Shown here: piece by piece, positions 17,833 to 25,064 of the stretch
Layout: every line of letters begins with the position of its first letter
Position numbering within the stretch: the stretch's first letter is position 1
NCBI RefSeq assembly: GCF_000756775.1
Contig: NZ_CCSF01000001.1
Span: 558,001-622,000 of the forward strand
Direction: 5' to 3'
Length of the DNA stretch: 64,000 nt
From: Pseudomonas saudiphocaensis
GTDB lineage: Bacteria; Pseudomonadota; Gammaproteobacteria; Pseudomonadales; Pseudomonadaceae
Notes under the pieces: model-generated
What the model was told of the DNA's origin: nothing
Database searches by the model: none
Seen by the model: the letters and a program-made list of their open reading frames with translations, nothing else
Program-made: the position numbers and the translations under genes

Positions 17833-18818
17833 CACTGGTTCTCCTTGATCAACAGCTGAAGCTCATCTGCGCTGAGCAGGCCAACCTGTTTGCCGACCAG
17901 CAGCACACCCCGATCGGTGTTGAGCAGGCGGCTGTGATAACTCTTATCGAGGCCTTCCGGGTTCCAGCGCTGCCAGCCGCGCGCGGGAACGGTTTCCCGG
18001 CTCTGATAGAGCGCACCGCGATCACCGGTGGCGATCCAGCGGCCCTGGTGAAAGGTCACGTCGTAGAGATGTTCTTCGGTGAAGGCAGGCACTTCGCGCC
18101 AGTTCGCACCGGCGTTTTCGCTGAGGTAGAAGCCGCCGCGGTTACCCACAGCCACGCCTACCGGCCCGTTGAAGTGCACCGCGCGCAGACTTTCGGAACC
18201 CAGTTCCTGTTCCTGCCAGGTCTGTCCGTGGTCGACGCTGTGCAGCAGACGACCGAACTCGGCGGCGATCCAGAGATCGTCATTAGCACCTGGGACGATG
18301 CTGTTGAGGGTGATGTCCTCGTCGATGCTCAGCTGCTGCCATTGGCGCGCCAATGCATCGGCGCGCAGCAGGGTGCCGATCTCGCCCACGACCCAGAAGT
18401 GACCGTCGATGAAGGTCACGTCCAGTAGCTTGGCCACGGCGTCTTCGCCCAGCGTCAGCTGTTCTTTCCAGCTGCCGTCGGCCTGCTTGACCCACAAGCG
18501 GCCCTGGTTGCCGACCACCACCACCGTGCCTTCAGGGGAAACGGCGATGCCCTGGAGGTTGTCGCGCCCCGGAACCTCTTCGCGACTCCAGCTTTTACCG
18601 CCGTCCAGCGACTCCAGCAGCGCTCCGTTCTGTCCCACGGCCCAGACATGCTGGTCGTAGACTTCGGCATCGAAGAATGCATCGCGGGTCTCCAGCAGTG
18701 GCTGATTCAGCGGCGGCGGGTTGACGGTTGGTTTGATGAACAGCGCCGCGTAGGACAGCGCGCCGATGATGAGCCAGGGCGACAGCCGGCCGGCCCAACT
18801 CAGGGTTGACTCAAGCAT
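17832..18818 (-). CDS. YCF48/BNR-repeat beta-propeller protein
   Basis: A 328-residue protein with one N-terminal TM or uncleaved signal (SPWLIIGALSYAALFI) and then repeated BNR/YCF48 motifs: LLESLDGGKSWSREEVPG, LLHSVDHGQTWQEQELG, YLSENAGANWREVP. These Asp-box repeats (S-x-D-x-G-x-x-W) build a beta-propeller resembling photosystem assembly factor YCF48, but in this setting it is the standard partner of MMPL-DUF1302-DUF1329. It is presumably anchored in the inner membrane facing the periplasm. Its start overlaps the lyase gene by 8 bp. Confidence 0.88.
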   Translation of the reverse strand: MLESTLSWAGRLSPWLIIGALSYAALFIKPTVNPPPLNQPLLETRDAFFDAEVYDQHVWAVGQNGALLESLDGGKSWSREEVPGRDNLQGIAVSPEGTVVVVGNQGRLWVKQADGSWKEQLTLGEDAVAKLLDVTFIDGHFWVVGEIGTLLRADALARQWQQLSIDEDITLNSIVPGANDDLWIAAEFGRLLHSVDHGQTWQEQELGSESLRAVHFNGPVGVAVGNRGGFYLSENAGANWREVPAFTEEHLYDVTFHQGRWIATGDRGALYQSRETVPARGWQRWNPEGLDKSYHSRLLNTDRGVLLVGKQVGLLSADELQLLIKENQ

Positions 18819-19728
18819 GGCTTGCCTCCTGGTCCGCCTGACGTTGCAGCCAGCGGAAGCAGTGACCGCCCAGCGGCGTTTCGGTAAGTTCCTGCACCTG
18901 ACGCACGGCGTTGACCAGCTTCAGGCTGTCGATGCCGGTCTCAAGGCCCATGGCGTTGAGCATCAGCACCAGGTCTTCGGTAGCCAGGTTGCCGGTAGCG
19001 CCCGGTGAGAAGGGGCAGCCGCCCAGGCCACCGATGGAGCTGTCGAATTCGCGTACGCCGGCTTCCAGCGACGCCAGCACGTTGGCCAGGGCCATGCCGC
19101 GGGTATCGTGGAAGTGGCAGGACAGCCAGCCCTCGTTGGCGAAGCGCTGCAGAGGATCGAGCACCCGACGCACTGCACTCGGGTTGGCCGCGCCGATGGT
19201 GTCGGCGATGATCACCTTGTCCGCGCCGGCCTCGAACAGCCGTTGGGTGAGGTCGATCACCCGCTCGGCTGGCGTCACGCCCTCGAATGGGCACTCGAAT
19301 GCCACCGCGACGTAGGCGCGGGCTTCGACGCCGTCGCGACGGGCCTGCTGCATCAGCTCCAGGCACACGGCGGTGGTCCGGTCCAGGCTCATGCGGATAT
19401 TTCGCTGGTTCATGGTCTCGGTGGCCGAGAGCACTACCGCCACCGAACGGGCACCAGCGGCGCGGGCCAGTTCGTAGCCTTTGGCATTGGGGATCAGCGC
19501 CGAATAGGTCACCTGATCGGCCATGGGCAGCCGGACAAACAGCTCGCCGGTGCCGGCCATCTGCGGAACCGCCTTGGGGGAAACGAAACTGCCCACTTCG
19601 ATACTGCGGATGCCGGTGTCCAGCAGGGCCTGGATCATTTGCAGCCGCTGTTCGACGGTCAGGGTCTTGCCCTGACTCTGCAGGCCGTCGCGCGGCCCGA
19701 CTTCATTGACGACAATACGCTCGCTCAT
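18811..19728 (-). CDS. HMG-CoA lyase-like (HMGL family) enzyme
   Basis: A 305-residue TIM-barrel lyase of the hydroxymethylglutaryl-CoA lyase family. Metal and substrate residues are in place: NEVGPRDGLQ (Arg13-Asp14), SCHFHDTRGMALAN (metal-binding histidines) and the mobile-loop cysteine in GGCPFSPGATGNLATED, a near-exact HMGL signature. The reaction is retro-Claisen cleavage of a 3-hydroxy-3-alkyl-glutaryl-CoA or related acyl-CoA. It follows the CaiB CoA-transferase by 3 bp, so the transferase probably makes the CoA ester that this enzyme cleaves. No leucine-catabolism (liu) genes are present, so the substrate may not be HMG-CoA itself. Confidence 0.9.
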   Translation of the reverse strand: MSERIVVNEVGPRDGLQSQGKTLTVEQRLQMIQALLDTGIRSIEVGSFVSPKAVPQMAGTGELFVRLPMADQVTYSALIPNAKGYELARAAGARSVAVVLSATETMNQRNIRMSLDRTTAVCLELMQQARRDGVEARAYVAVAFECPFEGVTPAERVIDLTQRLFEAGADKVIIADTIGAANPSAVRRVLDPLQRFANEGWLSCHFHDTRGMALANVLASLEAGVREFDSSIGGLGGCPFSPGATGNLATEDLVLMLNAMGLETGIDSLKLVNAVRQVQELTETPLGGHCFRWLQRQADQEASHA

Positions 19729-19731
19729 GGC

Positions 19732-20931
19732 TCACCTCACCACCTTGCTGGCGCGCAATTGCTCGATGCGCGCGTCGTCGAAGCCGAGAAGCTCCTTGAG
19801 CACCTCGTCGGTGTGCTGGCCTAGCAGAGGCGGTGGGCTGAAATGGTCATCGTCGTCCACGGACATCTTGATCGGGTTGCCCGGCGCGTTGACCTTGCCG
19901 CCCTCGGGGTGCTCGATTTCCACCACCATCTTGCGGTAGAGCACCTGCGGATCGCTCAAGGCCTGGCTGAAGTTGTTCACCGGCGCGCAGGGCACGCGCA
20001 CGGAGCTCAGCTGGGCAACCCAGTGTTCGGTGGTCTGGGTGGAGAAGACTTCGTTGAGGATGCCTTCGATGAATGCCTGGTTAGCCAGGCGCTCGGGCTG
20101 GGCCTTGTACTTCGGGTCCTTGAGCGCCTCGATGTCCAGCAGGTTGACCAAGTTGTCCCAGAAGCTGTCGAAAATTACCGCGACGATGAGAAAGCCGTCC
20201 CGCGTGCGGAAGGTGTTGTAGGGCACGTGGACGAAATGGCCGTTGCCCAGCGGCGTAGGGTTCTGGCCGCTGAGGAAGTACATGGTGGCCATGTAGTTGA
20301 GCATGCTGATCTGGCAGTCCAGCATGGAAATGTCGATGTGCTGGCCGTGGCCCTTGGTATTTCGCGCCTGCAGTGCGGCGAGGATGCCCATGACGGCGAA
20401 CATGCCGCCGCCCAGATCGCCGATGGGAATGCCGGCGCGGGTCGGCTTGTCGGCGTTTTCGCCAGTGATCGACATGCCGCCGCCGATGCCCTGGACCACC
20501 TGGTCGAAAGCCGGGCGCTGGAAGTTCGGGCCGTCCTGGCCGAAGCCGGTGACGGAGCAGGTGATGATGCGCGGATTGATGGCTTCGAGGTGGGGGAAGT
20601 CGATCTTCAGCTTGGTCGGGACGCCGGCGCTGAAGTTGTCCAGCACGATGTCGGCGTGGCGTACCAGGTCATAGAACAGCTCCAGACCTGATTCGCTCTT
20701 GAGGTCGATGCAAACGCTTTTCTTGTTGCGGTTGAGGGTGAGGAAATAGGCCCCCATTCCGTTGAGTGAATTGTTCGGGTCCTTGGCCAGCAGAGCTCGG
20801 GTGCCTTCGCCTGTGAGCGGCTCCACCTTGATGGTTTCGGCACCAAGATCGGCCAGGATCATGCCCGCATACGGACCGGATAGCATGTGGGTCAGATCGA
20901 TGACCCTTATCCCTTCTAAAGGCTTGCTCAT
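19732..20931 (-). CDS. CaiB/BaiF family CoA-transferase (class III)
   Basis: A 399-residue class III CoA-transferase. The N terminus LEGIRVIDLTHMLSGPYAGMILADLGAETIKVE and the active-site region with Asp in RPAFDQVVQGIGGGMSITG are classic. These enzymes transfer CoA from an acyl-CoA, often succinyl-CoA, to a carboxylic acid; human SUGCT of this family uses HMG and glutarate. The ATG at 20931 is chosen over an upstream in-frame start at 20973 because that start would lie inside the sigma-54 promoter at 20974-20989 and upstream of the predicted mRNA start. It is the first gene of the 14-gene operon. Confidence 0.92.
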   Translation of the reverse strand: MSKPLEGIRVIDLTHMLSGPYAGMILADLGAETIKVEPLTGEGTRALLAKDPNNSLNGMGAYFLTLNRNKKSVCIDLKSESGLELFYDLVRHADIVLDNFSAGVPTKLKIDFPHLEAINPRIITCSVTGFGQDGPNFQRPAFDQVVQGIGGGMSITGENADKPTRAGIPIGDLGGGMFAVMGILAALQARNTKGHGQHIDISMLDCQISMLNYMATMYFLSGQNPTPLGNGHFVHVPYNTFRTRDGFLIVAVIFDSFWDNLVNLLDIEALKDPKYKAQPERLANQAFIEGILNEVFSTQTTEHWVAQLSSVRVPCAPVNNFSQALSDPQVLYRKMVVEIEHPEGGKVNAPGNPIKMSVDDDDHFSPPPLLGQHTDEVLKELLGFDDARIEQLRASKVVR

Positions 20932-20973
20932 ATTATTTCTCTTATTAGTGCGGTGGTGCTGCGCCAATGACAT

Positions 20974-20989
20974 TGCAATAGCGTTGCCA
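20974..20989 (-). promoter_or_regulatory. sigma-54 (-24/-12) promoter of the 14-gene operon
   Basis: On the minus strand the sequence is TGGCAACGCTATTGCA: GG and GC are separated by exactly 10 bp as sigma-54 requires, with a YTGGCA -24 block and a TTGCA -12 block. The five bases before it (AAAGT) also fit the extended consensus. Transcription would start about 12 bp downstream, near 20963, leaving a leader of about 30 nt before the ATG at 20931. Confidence 0.85.
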
Positions 20990-21006
20990 ACTTTGTTTGT
21001 TTTCTT

Positions 21007-21019
21007 TAAGTGAATGATT
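21007..21019 (-). promoter_or_regulatory. IHF-like site upstream of sigma-54 promoter 1
   Basis: The minus strand reads AATCATTCACTTA, one mismatch from WATCAANNNNTTR, in an AT-rich stretch between the promoter and the proposed activator site. DNA bending here would bring the enhancer-bound activator to sigma-54 polymerase. Confidence 0.5.
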
Positions 21020-21076
21020 AGTAAGAGATTTTCTTTTCCTTTTGCGGTATAGAAAGCGGCTTGCTGCAGCGCCCCG

Positions 21077-21089
21077 TTTCAACTTGAAA
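21077..21089. promoter_or_regulatory. palindrome TTTCAACTTGAAA, proposed activator-binding site
   Basis: A perfect 13-bp palindrome whose centre lies about 95 bp upstream of the -24 element. The same palindrome (central base T) occurs upstream of the second sigma-54 promoter at 35104-35116. This is a typical enhancer position for a bacterial enhancer-binding protein; the operon's own PrpR_N-type activator is the obvious candidate. Confidence 0.65.
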
Positions 21090-21152
21090 GAAGCAATTTC
21101 ACAGTGGAGAAAGGTTTCGCTTGCCGAACTTTCCGCCGGCGATTGCGGCTCG

Positions 21153-21168
21153 TTTTCAGGTTTGAAAA
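21153..21168. promoter_or_regulatory. second inverted repeat TTTTCA-N4-TGAAAA, possible auxiliary activator site
   Basis: Related to the 13-bp palindrome but with a 4-bp instead of 3-bp centre between TTTCA and TGAAA. It lies about 77 bp further upstream, and enhancer sites often come in pairs. Weaker evidence than the exact palindrome. Confidence 0.4.
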
Positions 21169-21229
21169 ACAGCAACGGAGGGGCCGTCCAGCCAGGAAGA
21201 GCGGATGCGAAAGGCGGCCAACAAGCGGC

Positions 21230-22093
21230 TCAGCGAATGGGCGAGGGTGAGGCGACGGGGCGTTGACTGAGCAGGATGCCGGCAAACACCACCAGCGCCC
21301 CCGCGAGCTGCAGCGATGTCAGGGTCTGGGCCAGCAACAGGTGGCCGAGGCAGATCGCCGTCAGCGGGCTGAGCAGCAGGTAAACGGACAGCTGTACGGG
21401 GTCCAGCTGGGGCAGGGCGCGGAACCACAGCAGGTAGGGCAGCAGGGTGCCGAACAGGGTGAGGAAGCCGTAGCCCGCCAGCGCCGCGTTGCTGGGTATG
21501 GGCAGTGGGAGTTCCAGCCAGACGGCCAGGGGCAGCAGCATCAAACCGCCCAGGGCCAGTTGCCAGCCCACGTAGGGCAGCGCCGGGATGTCCAGTTTCC
21601 AGCGCTTCATCAGCAGGGTGCCGGTGCCCATGCTGGCCGAGGCCAACAGAGCGGCAGTCGCTGCCGGCAGATCCCACTGCAGTCGGCTAGGTGCTACCAG
21701 CACCAGGACCATGCCAGCGAACCCCAACAGCGCGCCGCAGCTGATCATCCGGCTGGTGCGCTGGCGAAACAGCAGCCAGGCCAGGCCCCATACCAGCAGC
21801 GGCTGGGTGGAAACCAGCAGTGCCGCCAGTGGGCCGGCCAACCGCGAGGCGGCATAGAACAGACAGGCATGGGTCAGCGCCATGCTTGGCAGGCTGATCA
21901 GCAGCAGCGGTTTCCACTGCGCCGGACGCGGCCAGTAGCGCAGCGCCGCCACCAGCAGCAGGCCGGGCAGCAACAGGCGGATGACTGCCGTGGTCAGAGG
22001 CCGGTCGGTCCAGAGCACCTCGGTGGTCAGCCAGTAGGTGGTGCCCCACAGCATTGGCGGCAGGGAGGCACTCAGGAGCAGATGGACAGGCAT
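21230..22093 (-). CDS. EamA/DMT-family transporter
   Basis: A 287-residue integral membrane protein with about ten hydrophobic segments arranged as two EamA repeats (about 1-135 and 145-280); PMLWGTTYWLTTEVLW and AALLASASMGTGTLLMKRW mark the beginning of each repeat. Members move amino acids, nucleobases or other metabolites, usually as exporters. It follows the RutA-like gene by 4 bp and is probably co-transcribed with it, so its cargo may be the oxygenase's substrate or product. The last residues run to 21230, just upstream of the regulatory region of the next operon. Confidence 0.88.
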   Translation of the reverse strand: MPVHLLLSASLPPMLWGTTYWLTTEVLWTDRPLTTAVIRLLLPGLLLVAALRYWPRPAQWKPLLLISLPSMALTHACLFYAASRLAGPLAALLVSTQPLLVWGLAWLLFRQRTSRMISCGALLGFAGMVLVLVAPSRLQWDLPAATAALLASASMGTGTLLMKRWKLDIPALPYVGWQLALGGLMLLPLAVWLELPLPIPSNAALAGYGFLTLFGTLLPYLLWFRALPQLDPVQLSVYLLLSPLTAICLGHLLLAQTLTSLQLAGALVVFAGILLSQRPVASPSPIR

Positions 22094-22097
22094 GCGG

Positions 22098-23156
22098 CTA
22101 GCAGTTCAGCTTCGGCATCACTTGTTCGCCAAACATGCGAATGCTCGGGACGAAGTCGGGAATGCTGAAGAGAATGCCGTCCACCCCGGTTTCGGCGGCG
22201 ATGTCGTCGATCTTGCTGGCCACCGTGGCGGGCGAGCCGTGGATGACCGGCATGCCCATGAAGGCCAGGTTGCCGTCCTCGAAGCTGCGCTGCAGGCCGC
22301 TGAGCATACGGTCCGCGGTACCGCCGGGGTTGGAATCCAGGGCCGCGCTGGCAAGGATGTTGGCGATGGCGCCTTGATCGGCACCGGCGACGATGGCTTC
22401 GCACTGTGCCTGGGCCTCGGCATCGCTGGGTGCCAGCACCAGCTGAAACAGCGCGTAGATGCCGACCTGGCGGTCGTTCTTCGCGGCCTCCTGGCGCATC
22501 AGGTCGCAGGCAGACTTGAGCGCCGGCTTCTCCGCCATGATGAAGCTGTGGTCGCCATGTTTCGCGGTGAAGGCCAGGCCGGCGGGGGACTGGCCGGCGC
22601 AGACGATGGGAATTCGCCGACTCGGGCGCGGGTTGACCACACAGTCGACCACCTCGAAGAATGGACTCTTATAGGTCACCGATTCCTCCGTCCAGAACTT
22701 CTTTACCAGGGACAGGTAGTCGGCGGCGTATTCGTAGCGCCGGCCGTAGTAGTCATCCCCCGGCCAGACGCCCATCTGCGTATATTCGGGGCGGTTCCAG
22801 CCGGTCACCACGTTCAGTCCGCAGCGGCCGTTGCTGATGTCGTCGATGGTGGCGACCATGCGTGCCACCAGCGCCGGATGCCGGGCCAGCACGGTAACGG
22901 TGGGGAACAGGCCGATACGCTCGGTCACGGCGGCCAGGCCCGCCATCAGGGTGAAGGTTTCCAGGCAGGAATCCCAGTAGCCGGTCTCGCCGCCGAAGCC
23001 CTTGAACTTCATCATCGAGAGCACAAAGTCCAGGCCCTGGCGTTCTGCTTCCAGGGTGATCTGCTTGTTGTGCTCGAAAGTCGGGAGGTAGACCGGGCTG
23101 CCTTTGGAAGGGATGTAGCCGTTGCTGCCGTTGGGTAGAAAGATGCCGAACTTCAT
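22098..23156 (-). CDS. RutA-like flavin-dependent monooxygenase (LLM class)
   Basis: A 352-residue luciferase-like FMN-dependent monooxygenase. Its resemblance to E. coli RutA is strong in remembered family blocks: PTFEHNKQITLEAE, FVLSMMKFKGFGG, ESFTLMAGLAAVT-type segment, RMVATIDDISNGR, LNVVTGWNRPEYTQMGVWPGDDYYGRRYEY and IVCAGQSPAGLAF. RutA uses a flavin-N5-oxide or peroxide to split the amide bond of uracil. Other relatives cleave C-S or C-Cl bonds, so the exact chemistry is open. It requires reduced FMN, presumably from the reductase encoded 32 bp upstream. Confidence 0.88.
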   Translation of the reverse strand: MKFGIFLPNGSNGYIPSKGSPVYLPTFEHNKQITLEAERQGLDFVLSMMKFKGFGGETGYWDSCLETFTLMAGLAAVTERIGLFPTVTVLARHPALVARMVATIDDISNGRCGLNVVTGWNRPEYTQMGVWPGDDYYGRRYEYAADYLSLVKKFWTEESVTYKSPFFEVVDCVVNPRPSRRIPIVCAGQSPAGLAFTAKHGDHSFIMAEKPALKSACDLMRQEAAKNDRQVGIYALFQLVLAPSDAEAQAQCEAIVAGADQGAIANILASAALDSNPGGTADRMLSGLQRSFEDGNLAFMGMPVIHGSPATVASKIDDIAAETGVDGILFSIPDFVPSIRMFGEQVMPKLNC

Positions 23157-23188
23157 GACGGTCCTCGCTTGCGTGGTGTTTGTTTTAT

Positions 23189-23773
23189 TTAAAGTCCGTA
23201 GCGGAAGGCTGCAGCAGACTCTGGCAGGGCGCGGCGGATGTGTTCGAAACCGCCAATGTAGGCGCGCAGCAACTGCAGCGTATGGTCGATGCGTTGCTGG
23301 CAGGCCGCCGCTTCGCCAGCGGCCTCACCGGGCTGGACCACCGCCTGCACGTCACGCACTACCAGGTGATCGGGCAGGTAGCAGGGGCGGAAATTCTTGA
23401 AGGAGAAGCTGCGCAGCTCCAACACCGGATAGAGCCCGCCAGCGCCGGAAGAGACGCCGCAAAGCAGCACCGGCTTGTGCGCCAGCCACTGCAGGTCCAG
23501 GTACAGGAACCAGTTCTTCAGCGCGGGGGTGGCCATGCCGTGCCATTCGGGGGAGATCAGGATCAGCGCGTCGGCGCGAGCCGCCTGCTCGGCGAATGGG
23601 TATTGCGCGCCTTCCTGCCAGAGCGGCAGCGGAGCGGTGCCCAGGTCATGCAGCGCCACCTCGCCGGCGATCTCCATCGCCTGCAGGCGCTCGCGCAGGT
23701 AGTCGGCCAGGCGCGCCGACTGGCTGTCGGGCGAATGGCTGCCGGAAATGATCAGGACCTGAGGCAGTGCCAT
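23189..23773 (-). CDS. NAD(P)H-dependent FMN reductase (flavodoxin-like)
   Basis: A 194-residue reductase of the SsuE/ArsH-like flavodoxin fold. VLIISGSHSPDSQSARLADYL is the FMN-phosphate loop, and LILISPEWHGMATPALKNWFLYL is the second flavin-contact motif. It would supply reduced FMN to the RutA-like monooxygenase encoded 32 bp downstream; E. coli RutF belongs to a different reductase fold. The ATG at 23773 gives the family N terminus (MALPQVLIISGS), and GGAAT precedes it. It is divergent from the GntR regulator. Confidence 0.9.
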   Translation of the reverse strand: MALPQVLIISGSHSPDSQSARLADYLRERLQAMEIAGEVALHDLGTAPLPLWQEGAQYPFAEQAARADALILISPEWHGMATPALKNWFLYLDLQWLAHKPVLLCGVSSGAGGLYPVLELRSFSFKNFRPCYLPDHLVVRDVQAVVQPGEAAGEAAACQQRIDHTLQLLRAYIGGFEHIRRALPESAAAFRYGL

Positions 23774-23908
23774 GCGGGATTCCTTACGTTCTTGTTCTTG
23801 GTCATGTCTCAGCAATTAGCGCGCCAATCCCTACAGCCCTTTGATTCTACGGGCCTCATACCCAAAACAAGCGCGCCGGTGGTTCGCTTTGAAACGCATC
23901 GTTCAACT

Positions 23909-23923
23909 TGCAATACCGTGCCA
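23909..23923 (-). promoter_or_regulatory. sigma-54-like element with a 1-bp-short spacer
   Basis: The minus strand reads TGGCACGGTATTGCA: perfect -24 (TGGCACG) and -12 (TTGCA) blocks, but GG and GC are 9 rather than 10 bp apart. It points to the FMN reductase/RutA-like operon with a leader of about 125 nt. It may be a non-functional or atypical promoter. A degenerate copy of the palindrome (GTTCAACTTGCAA, 23901-23913) overlaps its -12 end. Confidence 0.3.
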
Positions 23924-24008
23924 ACGCAGGATTTTCGGCTTCGCGCACGGCGCGATATGCGAGAATCGCCAGCTCGTGTTTATGCGCTGCCGGGCGAATG
24001 GAGTGACC

Positions 24009-24656
24009 GTGAACGATGATCAGATGGAGAGTTCGCTCGTCGAAAAGGCGGTCAATGGCATTCTCGAAGGCATCATGAGCGGCCGGTTCGTGCAGGGGCA
24101 GCGGCTGGTGGCGGCCGACCTCGCGCAGCAGTTCAATGTCAGCCGCGCGCCCATCCGTGAGGCTTTGCAGAAGCTGGCAGGCGATGGCGTGGTGGAGCTG
24201 CTGCCCAACCGCGGGGCACGCATTCGCCGATTGAGCCTGGACGATCTGGTGGAGTTTCTCGAATTCTCCGAAGCCATCCTGGTGCTGGGCATCCGCCTGG
24301 CTGCGCCGCGTCTGAAGAACAGCGACAAGCGCACCGTGCTCACCGAGGCGTTCGCCGACATCGAACGTACCTGGGAATCGCGCGACGCCCACGCCTTCGT
24401 CCGAGCGCTCTACCAGTACCACGTACAACTGCACGCGCTGGCCGGCAACGACTTTCTCAACCTCTTCTACTGCCGCCCGGAAATCCGCTTCTATTCGTTG
24501 CTTCTGGCCAGTATCGTGCCGGGCGACTCCTGGGATCGCTACCTGGAGAACTACCGGCAGATCCACGAAACCCTGCTCGAAGGTGACCCCCATACCGCCG
24601 TGGTGACGTTCAGCGCCCATATGCGCTGGGTGGTGCGGCTGATGCGTGCGCGCTGA
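24009..24656 (+). CDS. GntR-family regulator with FCD effector domain
   Basis: A 215-residue regulator: an N-terminal winged helix (about 8-75, LVAADLAQQFNVSRAPIREALQKLAGDGVVELLPNRGARI) and a C-terminal all-helical FCD domain with the metal-site helix YHVQLHALAGN. I choose the GTG at 24009 because GGAG (24000-24003) sits 5 bp ahead of it; an ATG at 23982 has no Shine-Dalgarno. FCD regulators bind carboxylate or small organic effectors. It is divergent from the flavin reductase/RutA-like operon and convergent with the second long operon, so either could be its target; TTGCATGCAA palindromes at 28.7-28.9 kb are possible sites. Confidence 0.88.
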   Translation: MNDDQMESSLVEKAVNGILEGIMSGRFVQGQRLVAADLAQQFNVSRAPIREALQKLAGDGVVELLPNRGARIRRLSLDDLVEFLEFSEAILVLGIRLAAPRLKNSDKRTVLTEAFADIERTWESRDAHAFVRALYQYHVQLHALAGNDFLNLFYCRPEIRFYSLLLASIVPGDSWDRYLENYRQIHETLLEGDPHTAVVTFSAHMRWVVRLMRAR

Positions 24657-24660
24657 AACG

Positions 24661-24692
24661 AAAAAAGCCGCCTGTAATGGCGGCTTTTCTCG
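24661..24692. terminator. bidirectional rho-independent terminator
   Basis: AAAAGCCGCC and GGCGGCTTTT arms (24663-24672 and 24679-24688) around a 6-nt loop. On the minus strand the stem is followed by six T residues, on the plus strand by TTTTCTCGTTT. It lies 4 bp after the GntR stop and 12 bp beyond the end of the nine-gene operon, so it terminates both. Confidence 0.9.
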
Positions 24693-24704
24693 TTTGGGGG
24701 CGGG

Positions 24705-25064
24705 TTACTGCTCCACCTGCTCCACAGCCTGGTAATAGGCCGCGTCGTTGGGTTTGCCCGCGTCCGGGTCCTCCTGGTCCTGAGCGATGATGCGCAGGAC
24801 ATTGCGCAGCATCTGCTCACGGCGGGCGTCCCGAGCTTCTCGTACCGCGGCGTCCGGCGCATAACTGTCGACGCTACCGGCCGGCAGGGTGCCCTGGGCG
24901 GCTAACAGCCGCTCCAGGGTGTCGACGCGGTCAGCCAGGACCGAGACTTCCCCGGTCAGGCCCATGAGCATCGCTACCAGTTTGTCCACTGCCGGGTCTT
25001 CGAAGAAATAGGGGCGGGCGCCCTTGGCCTTCTTCGGCAGGTTGTATTGATTCTGTGCTGTCAT
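24705..25064 (-). CDS. small hypothetical protein with coiled-coil segment
   Basis: A 119-residue protein of no family I recognise. The N terminus is basic and proline-bearing (MTAQNQYNLPKKAKGARPYFF), a probable coiled coil spans about residues 28-62 (VDKLVAMLMGLTGEVSVLADRVDTLERLL), and the C terminus is acidic and alanine-rich. No signal peptide or TM segment. The ATG overlaps the stop of the methyltransferase gene (ATGA), so the two are translated together and the protein may be a helper or structural subunit of that enzyme. It is the last gene of the second sigma-54 operon. Confidence 0.75.
   Translation of the reverse strand: MTAQNQYNLPKKAKGARPYFFEDPAVDKLVAMLMGLTGEVSVLADRVDTLERLLAAQGTLPAGSVDSYAPDAAVREARDARREQMLRNVLRIIAQDQEDPDAGKPNDAAYYQAVEQVEQ

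Noticed and set aside
21042-21266. Short open frames in the regulatory region upstream of the CaiB gene.
   Set aside because: They overlap the promoter and palindrome region, have no Shine-Dalgarno or recognisable protein, and no conserved-looking sequence.
22098-23773. Oxygenase plus flavodoxin-like reductase considered as an alkanesulfonate (SsuD-SsuE) or sulfone system.
   Set aside because: Multiple sequence blocks (RGFGG-type, VTGW..PEY, WPGDDY) match RutA better, and no sulfonate transporter is present; kept only as an alternative.
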